A stretch of 64,000 nucleotides of DNA. It comes from Sphingomonas sp. URHD0057 (lineage in GTDB: Bacteria > Pseudomonadota > Alphaproteobacteria > Sphingomonadales > Sphingomonadaceae). The DNA is taken from contig NZ_KK211162.1 of assembly GCF_000620665.1 (NCBI RefSeq), positions 517,764 to 581,763 of the forward strand, given 5' to 3'. Below the pieces are notes generated by a model. It saw only the letters and a program-made list of their open reading frames with translations, was not told where the DNA came from and searched no databases. The stretch's first letter is position 1, and the number at the start of each line of letters is the position of its first letter. The translations under genes were made by a program, and so were the position numbers. Shown here piece after piece: positions 58,881 to 64,000 of the stretch.

Positions 58881-61358
58881 ATGAACGGCGGACGGCCTGC
58901 GCTGCTGTTGGCGGCGCTGCTGGCGTGGACTGCGGCAAGTCCGGCACAGCCGGTGCCAAGCGCGATTGCGCACCCGGCACGATGGCCCGCCGCGCACAGC
59001 CCGGCGACCATTACCGACTCTGCAACCGAGAAACGAATTACCGACTTGCTCGCGAAGATGACGCTCGAGCAAAAGGTTGGCCAAGTGGTGCAGGGCGATA
59101 TCAGCACCATCACGCCCGCCGATCTTGCCCGATATCCGCTTGGGTCGATCCTCGCCGGGGGCAACAGCGGCCCGCACGGCAATGAACGCGCGACTGCGGC
59201 GCAATGGCACCAGCTGATCGAAAGCTTTCGCGCCGCGTCGGCGAAGCCGGCGGCCAATGGGGTCGGCATTCCGATCCTGTTCGGGTTCGATGCAGTTCAT
59301 GGGAACAGCAATCTGCCTAATGCGACGATATTCCCGCACAACATTGGATTGGGAGCCACCCACGACCCAGCGCTGATCCGTCGCATTGGCGAGATCACCG
59401 CGGCCGAGGTCGCGGGCACCGGGATCGAATGGACATTTGCGCCGACCTTGGCGGTCCCGCAGGATCTGCGTTGGGGGCGAAGCTATGAAGGCTATTCGTC
59501 CGACCCCAAACTGGTCGCGGACTACGCGCGGCAAATGGTGCTGGGACTTCAGGGACCGTTGCGCCCGGGCGTTCCGGTTGATCCGCGCCATGTCGCGGCG
59601 AGTGCCAAACACTTCATTGCCGACGGGGGCACCGATGAGGGTCATGATCAGGGCGACGCCAAGATTTCCGAAGACAAGCTGATTGCCCTCCACTCGGCCG
59701 GTTACCCGCCCGCGATCGACGCCGGAGCTCTGACCGTGATGGTCAGCTTCTCTGGCTGGAACGGGACCAAGCACGTCGGCAACGAAAGCCTCCTGACCGG
59801 TGTCCTCAAGAATCGCATGGGGTTCGAAGGCGTGGTCGTGGGCGACTGGAACGCTCACGGTCAGATTGCCGGCTGCACGGTCACCGATTGTCCACAGTCC
59901 CTGCTCGCGGGCCTCGATATGTACATGGCGCCGGACAGCTGGAAGGGGCTGTACGAAAGCCTGCTTCGGGAAACCCGGGCCGGTCAGATTCCGATGACTC
60001 GCCTCGATGACGCGGTTCGCCGAATTCTTCGGGTCAAGGTGAAATTGGGGCTGCTCGGCGGCCGTGCCGTAACTCGCTTCGATCCCTCGCAGAACGGACG
60101 GTCGGATCATCTAGCGATCTCGCGCGAAGCGGTTGCCAAGTCGCTGGTGCTGCTCAAGAATGAAGGTTCCGTGTTGCCGATCAAGCGTGGTGCCAACGTC
60201 CTCGTCACGGGCCCGGGCGCAGACAATATTGCAATGCAGACCGGTGGCTGGACGGTCAGCTGGCAAGGCGATGATGTCACGAGCAAGGACTTCGTCAACG
60301 GGCAGACAGTGTATTCTGCGATTCGAAACGCGGTGGCCAGGACAGGCGGCAAGACATCTTTGTCGACCGATGGCAGCTTCGCGAACAAGCCCGACGTCGC
60401 GATCGTCGTATTTGGGGAGAAGCCCTATGCCGAATTTCTCGGCGACACCCCGACTTTGGCCTATCATCCGGGCAACGATCAGGATCTCGATCTTCTCAAG
60501 AAGCTAAAAGCCGCCGGCGTTCCCGTTGTGTCGGTGTTCCTGTCGGGACGCCCGCTGTTCGTGTCGCGCGAAATCAATAGCTCGGAGGCGTTCGTCGCCG
60601 CTTGGCTGCCGGGCACGCAGGCCAATGGCATTGCGGACGTTCTTGTGGAGGGCGCCGCCGGCAAGGCGATGCGCGATTTCACCGGATCACTTCCGTTCGC
60701 CTGGCCGGCAGATGCTCGCTCGCCGGTGACCGAACCCCTGTTCAAGGTTGGCTACGGTCTAAGCTACGCGCATCCAAGGCATGTCGGCACCCTGTCCGAC
60801 GATCCGAAGATGAATCTTGCCGCGGCGATCGACGTCAATAACCTGTTCGCCAACGGTCGGGCGGCTGGACCATGGGCGCTTAATCTCGCGGATTCCGCAG
60901 GAGGCCGAACCGTTTCGGACAGTAAAGCGCAATCGCTCGGCGGCGCTCTGTCGATGGAACCAATCGACCTCGGCGCGCAGGAGAACGCCCGACGATTCTC
61001 GTGGGCGGGCCCCGCCTCGATCAGCATCGTTGGTCAAGGTGCGGATTTCGCGCGGCAGCTCAACAATGCCTTCGCGATCAGGCTTGACGGACGTATTGAT
61101 GCGATGGGCAGCGGCCCGGTTCGGATCGCAGTCGACAATACCCCGCTCGATGCGACTGACCTGTTGAAGGCTCAGAAAGCCGGCGTTCCTTTCACCGTGA
61201 AGATCCCGCTGCGCTGCTTTGCCGACGCCGGCGCCAAATTCGCCAGCGTCGCCAATCCGCTGCGGATCGAGGGTTCGGCCGGCCTCGCGCTCGTGCTCCA
61301 GTCGGCGCGGGTCGAAGCGGTCGGCGAACCGCTCGCCTGTCCGCCCGTCACGCATTGA
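58881..61358 (+). CDS. Exported glycoside hydrolase family 3 beta-glucosidase (ExoP-like)
   Basis: The 825-residue protein has a signal peptide (PALLLAALLAWTAASPAQPV). GH3 landmarks are MTLEQKVGQVVQGDI, FGFDAVHGNSNLPNATIFPH, the K-H-F region AASAKHFIADGGTDEG, and the nucleophile Asp in GFEGVVVGDWNAHGQ. The second domain begins SREAVAKSLVLLKNEGSVLP. The last about 150 residues resemble the ExoP galactose-binding-like C-terminal domain. Relatives are exo-1,3/1,4-beta-glucanases. It would release glucose from beta-gluco-oligosaccharides in the periplasm and is preceded by a LacI-type operator. Confidence 0.94.
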   Translation: MNGGRPALLLAALLAWTAASPAQPVPSAIAHPARWPAAHSPATITDSATEKRITDLLAKMTLEQKVGQVVQGDISTITPADLARYPLGSILAGGNSGPHGNERATAAQWHQLIESFRAASAKPAANGVGIPILFGFDAVHGNSNLPNATIFPHNIGLGATHDPALIRRIGEITAAEVAGTGIEWTFAPTLAVPQDLRWGRSYEGYSSDPKLVADYARQMVLGLQGPLRPGVPVDPRHVAASAKHFIADGGTDEGHDQGDAKISEDKLIALHSAGYPPAIDAGALTVMVSFSGWNGTKHVGNESLLTGVLKNRMGFEGVVVGDWNAHGQIAGCTVTDCPQSLLAGLDMYMAPDSWKGLYESLLRETRAGQIPMTRLDDAVRRILRVKVKLGLLGGRAVTRFDPSQNGRSDHLAISREAVAKSLVLLKNEGSVLPIKRGANVLVTGPGADNIAMQTGGWTVSWQGDDVTSKDFVNGQTVYSAIRNAVARTGGKTSLSTDGSFANKPDVAIVVFGEKPYAEFLGDTPTLAYHPGNDQDLDLLKKLKAAGVPVVSVFLSGRPLFVSREINSSEAFVAAWLPGTQANGIADVLVEGAAGKAMRDFTGSLPFAWPADARSPVTEPLFKVGYGLSYAHPRHVGTLSDDPKMNLAAAIDVNNLFANGRAAGPWALNLADSAGGRTVSDSKAQSLGGALSMEPIDLGAQENARRFSWAGPASISIVGQGADFARQLNNAFAIRLDGRIDAMGSGPVRIAVDNTPLDATDLLKAQKAGVPFTVKIPLRCFADAGAKFASVANPLRIEGSAGLALVLQSARVEAVGEPLACPPVTH

Positions 61359-61423
61359 TCAAGCCGATTCTTGTCATCCGACCTGTTCAAGTTTAGCTCC
61401 CCTATCAAACGAAGAGCGGGGGT

Positions 61424-61837
61424 GTGATGACGGACGAAGAGGCAATCGGCGCGGTGGTCGACGAGATGTACGCGATGATCTCCGGCCCGGCGGGGACGCG
61501 AGACTGGTCGCGCCAGGACAATTGTTTCCTGCCCGAAGCGTTGCAGGTTCGGACCTGGGTCGACGAACAAGGCCGCCCGCAGAAGCTCAGCATGAACCTC
61601 GACGAATATCGTCAGAACACCACGCCCTTCTTCGCCGACAATCCATTCTACGAGGTCGAGACCAGCCGGCGCATCGACCGCTTCGGGAACATCGCCCACG
61701 TATGGAGCGGTTATGAAGCCCGGCGCTCCCCCGATGACGACGATGCGGAACGGCGCGGGATCAATTCGATCCAGTTGTTCAACGACGCCGGGCGCGGCTG
61801 GCGCATCGTCCACATGATCTGGGACAACGAGCGCTAG
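61424..61837 (+). CDS. NTF2-like / SnoaL-type small protein
   Basis: The 137-residue protein (GTG 61424 or ATG 61427) has the alpha-plus-beta NTF2 pattern: a helical start EEAIGAVVDEMYAMISG, the buried DWSRQDNCFLPEALQVR, NPFYEVETSRRIDRFGNIAHVWSGYE and the final GRGWRIVHMIWDNER. Such proteins bind or convert small ligands. No active-site pattern points to a specific reaction. It stands alone between the GH3 and aminotransferase genes. Confidence 0.78.
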   Translation: MMTDEEAIGAVVDEMYAMISGPAGTRDWSRQDNCFLPEALQVRTWVDEQGRPQKLSMNLDEYRQNTTPFFADNPFYEVETSRRIDRFGNIAHVWSGYEARRSPDDDDAERRGINSIQLFNDAGRGWRIVHMIWDNER

Positions 61838-61892
61838 CCGCCACGGCGCTCCTCCCTCGCGGCGAGCGCATCTCCACGCTATGGGCGCGCTC

Positions 61893-63047
61893 ATGAACCC
61901 GCTTTACGAACAGATGAACGTCAGCGTCTTCGAGCGCATGTCGAGCCTGGCCACGCGGTTCGGCGCGGTCAATCTCGGACAGGGCTTCCCCGATTTCGGC
62001 TGGCCTGACGAGATCCTCGAGGCCGCGGCGAAGGCGGTTAAGGAAGGTTCGAACCAATACGCGCCGTCGCGCGGGATCATGCCGCTGCGCGAAGCGGTCG
62101 CTGCGCACTACAATCGCCATTACGGCGGAAATCTGGTGGGGGATCACGTCTGCGTGACCAGCGGCGCGACCGAGGCTCTCGGCGCGGCGATCCTGGCGAC
62201 CATCAAGCCCGGCGATGAGGTCATCATCCTGACCCCGGCCTACGACAGTTATGCGCCGATGATCCGCCGCGGCGGCGCGGTGCCGCGCGAAGTGGCGCTC
62301 CAGCCGCCGGCCTGGCGGATCGAGCGGGACGCACTTGAGCGCGCAGTGACGGACAAGACCCGCGCCATCATCTTCAACAACCCGCAAAATCCGACCGGAC
62401 GGCTGTTCGACAGTGCGGAACTCGAGGCGATTGCCTCGGTCGCACGAGACCACGACCTCATCGTCATCAGCGACGAGGTGTGGGAGCATATTGTGTTGGA
62501 TGGCCAACGCTTCACGCCGCTGTCGTCGCTGCCGGGCATGGCCGAGCGGACGATCAAGATCGGCTCGGCGGGCAAAATCTTCTCGCTGACCGGGTGGAAG
62601 GTTGGGTGGATGGTCGCTCCTCCCGAGCTCGCCAACGTCGTCGCCCGAGCGCACCAGTTTCTGACCTTCTGCACCGCGCCGAACTTGCAAGCCGCCGTCG
62701 AGTTCGGGCTGGACGAAGGCGATGCGTGGATCGAGCCGATGAAGCAGCGCTTCGCCCGCGCCCGCGACAAGATGACAAACGGTCTGCGCGGCGCCGGCTT
62801 CACCGTTCTCGACGCGGCCTCGACCTACTTCCTGTGCGTCGACCTCAAGGCCTCGGGAATCGACCTGGACGATGAGAGCTTCGCCGCGGAAGCGGTTGAA
62901 AAGGCAGGCGTTGCGGTCGTCGCGCTATCCGCCTTCGCGGAGGACAAACCGCCGCGTCATCTCGTGCGCCTGTGCTTCGGCAAGAAGGACGAGACGATCG
63001 ATGCCGGTGTCGCGGCCATGGCCCGCGCGAAGGAGCTGCTGGCATGA
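61893..63047 (+). CDS. Class I/II PLP aminotransferase (methionine/kynurenine aminotransferase-like)
   Basis: The start at ATG 61893 gives 384 residues; ATG 61881 is also possible. Fold-type I motifs are GQGFPDF, YAPSRGIMPLREAVAAHY, VCVTSGATEALGAAILA, NNPQNPTGRLF, the Asp in VISDEVWEH and the PLP Lys in IGSAGKIFSLTGWKVGW. This subgroup includes methionine aminotransferase (YbdL) and kynurenine/glutamine aminotransferases. It overlaps the aldehyde dehydrogenase (ATGA), suggesting joint action on an amino acid such as lysine. Confidence 0.92.
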   Translation: MNPLYEQMNVSVFERMSSLATRFGAVNLGQGFPDFGWPDEILEAAAKAVKEGSNQYAPSRGIMPLREAVAAHYNRHYGGNLVGDHVCVTSGATEALGAAILATIKPGDEVIILTPAYDSYAPMIRRGGAVPREVALQPPAWRIERDALERAVTDKTRAIIFNNPQNPTGRLFDSAELEAIASVARDHDLIVISDEVWEHIVLDGQRFTPLSSLPGMAERTIKIGSAGKIFSLTGWKVGWMVAPPELANVVARAHQFLTFCTAPNLQAAVEFGLDEGDAWIEPMKQRFARARDKMTNGLRGAGFTVLDAASTYFLCVDLKASGIDLDDESFAAEAVEKAGVAVVALSAFAEDKPPRHLVRLCFGKKDETIDAGVAAMARAKELLA

Positions 63048-64000
63048 GCCCGGCCGAGGAAGCCGCCGACTTGCTCGCGCAGTTCGGCATCGCCAGCTCC
63101 GGCGATCTCGTCAGCCGGTCGCCGATCGACGGAGCCGAGATCGGCCGGGTTGCGGTTGGCGACGCCAATCGCGCCTGCGGGCTCGCTTCCGGGGCATTCC
63201 TCGAGTGGCGCGTGGTTCCGGCGCCGCGCCGCGGGGAGCTGGTGCGGCTGCTCGGCGATGAGCTGCGTTCGGCCAAGGAACCCCTCGCGCGGATCATCAC
63301 GCTGGAAGCAGGAAAGATCCACGCCGAAAGCCTCGGCGAGGTCCAGGAGATGATCGACATCTGCGACTTCGCGGTCGGCCTGTCGCGCCAGCTCTACGGC
63401 CTCACCATCGCCAGCGAGCGGCCCAACCACCGGATGATGGAGCAATGGCACCCGCTCGGGCCGGTGCTGGTAATCAGCGCGTTCAACTTCCCGGTCGCGG
63501 TGTGGGCATGGAATGCGGCGCTTGCATTGGTGTGCGGCGACCCAGTGATCTGGAAGCCGAGCGAGAAGACCCCGCTCTGCGCGGAGGCAGTGATGGTGCT
63601 GATGGGCCGCGCTTTAAGCAGGTTCGGCGGCGCCCCGGATGGCCTCGTGCAGCTGGTCCAGGGCGAGCGCGATGTCGGCGAGGCGCTGGTCGATAATCCG
63701 CGGATCGCGCTGGTCTCCGCGACCGGATCGACCGCGATGGGGCGGGCGGTCGGGCCGCGCGTCGCGCAGCGCTTCGGCCGCGCGCTGCTCGAGCTTGGCG
63801 GCAACAATTGCATGATCGTCTGTCCCAGCGCCGACCTCGAGCTCGCCGCGCGCGCGATCCTGTTTTCGGCCGCCGGGACGGCGGGTCAGCGCTGCACCAC
63901 ATTGCGACGGCTGATCGTCCACGAGAGCGTCGCGGAGGCACTGGTGACGCGCCTTCGCCAGTTTTTTGCGCAGGTGAAAATCGGCGACCCGCGCTCGTCC
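63044..64000 (+). CDS. Aldehyde dehydrogenase, ALDH7 (antiquitin / piperideine-6-carboxylate dehydrogenase) type, 5' part
   Basis: The frame opens at ATG 63044 and runs past the right edge without a stop, showing 319 residues. The catalytic Cys is near residue 284 (TAGQRCTTLRR), the Glu in LLELGGNNCMIV, and the NAD-binding segment in SATGSTAMGRAVG. VISAFNFPVAVWAWNAALALVCGD and WKPSEKTPL match ALDH7 enzymes that oxidise alpha-aminoadipate semialdehyde in lysine catabolism. Overlap with the aminotransferase supports an amino-acid catabolic pair. The C-terminus is outside the window. Confidence 0.9.
   Translation, partial: MSPAEEAADLLAQFGIASSGDLVSRSPIDGAEIGRVAVGDANRACGLASGAFLEWRVVPAPRRGELVRLLGDELRSAKEPLARIITLEAGKIHAESLGEVQEMIDICDFAVGLSRQLYGLTIASERPNHRMMEQWHPLGPVLVISAFNFPVAVWAWNAALALVCGDPVIWKPSEKTPLCAEAVMVLMGRALSRFGGAPDGLVQLVQGERDVGEALVDNPRIALVSATGSTAMGRAVGPRVAQRFGRALLELGGNNCMIVCPSADLELAARAILFSAAGTAGQRCTTLRRLIVHESVAEALVTRLRQFFAQVKIGDPRSS

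Noticed and set aside
58881-61358. Frameshift or fusion suspected because the GH3 protein is long (825 residues)
   Set aside because: The length fits ExoP-like GH3 enzymes with an extra C-terminal binding domain, and the frame and motifs are continuous.

Overview
The window is GC-rich, densely coded bacterial chromosome, with many genes overlapping by the four bases ATGA or GTGA. Gene content points to an alphaproteobacterium of the Sphingomonadaceae (Sphingomonas or a close relative). The evidence is two large TonB-dependent receptors, one of the Xanthomonas/Caulobacter sugar type, with a TBDT/halogenase/SapC/cupin cassette; a 30S S9 protein with a long acidic N-terminal extension; MerC-Zur and UbiK genes; and two sites matching the alphaproteobacterial general-stress sigma factor EcfG. 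Genus and species cannot be fixed from the sequence alone. No phage, plasmid, transposase or CRISPR array is visible, and no stretch over 300 bases lacks a gene.

Layout, left half. 1-1366 is the 3' part of a large repetitive surface protein, followed by tRNA-Gly(CCC). 1622-4692 is a marR-emrA-emrB drug-efflux operon. 4704-7827 holds two exported HExxH proteins of unknown role, next to an AraC regulator. 8718-18259 is mixed metabolism: DUF167, aldo/keto reductase, M3 oligopeptidase, an ArsR-SRPBCC pair with twin operators, a DDAH-like hydrolase with an amidohydrolase, a methyltransferase, a serine hydrolase and a ThuA-like protein. 18358-19472 is rplM-rpsI. 19625-23641 holds a flippase-like membrane protein, a tiny membrane protein behind an EcfG-type promoter, cutA, heme A synthase and merC-zur. 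23696-24890 is a divergent SDR/ArsR pair. 24959-26518 is a flavin-dependent halogenase lodged between two copies of the leader of the next gene, dxs. 26583-34728 contains dxs, tlyA, ubiK, ybjN-like, proC, ilvE, small genes and an M13 peptidase. tRNA-Gln(TTG) and a diaminopropionate ammonia-lyase follow.

Right half. 36369-48140 reads as one co-directional operon of eight genes: ECF sigma factor, FecR anti-sigma, TonB receptor with an STN signalling domain, M13 peptidase, two exported beta-propellers, an unrecognised exported protein and a D-aminoacylase-like amidohydrolase. This looks like a cell-surface-signalling uptake system coupled to peptide or N-acyl-amino-acid breakdown; the ligand is unknown.

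48398-61358 is a sugar-utilisation locus: TonB receptor with a polyproline tail, halogenase, SapC, cupin-like (JmjC-type) protein, second halogenase, LacI regulator, MFS transporter and an exported GH3 beta-glucosidase. The same palindromic operator (core AACGTTCAC) lies before both the receptor and the GH3 gene, so the LacI protein probably controls both ends of the locus and the substrate is probably a beta-glucan oligosaccharide. The window ends with an NTF2-like protein, a class I aminotransferase and a truncated aldehyde dehydrogenase.

The most unusual observations are the dxs-leader duplication around the lone halogenase, the shared LacI operators, two EcfG-like promoters, the eight-gene FecIR operon, and two adjacent genes (tlyA and the ybjN-like gene) that lack a normal start codon where their proteins should begin.
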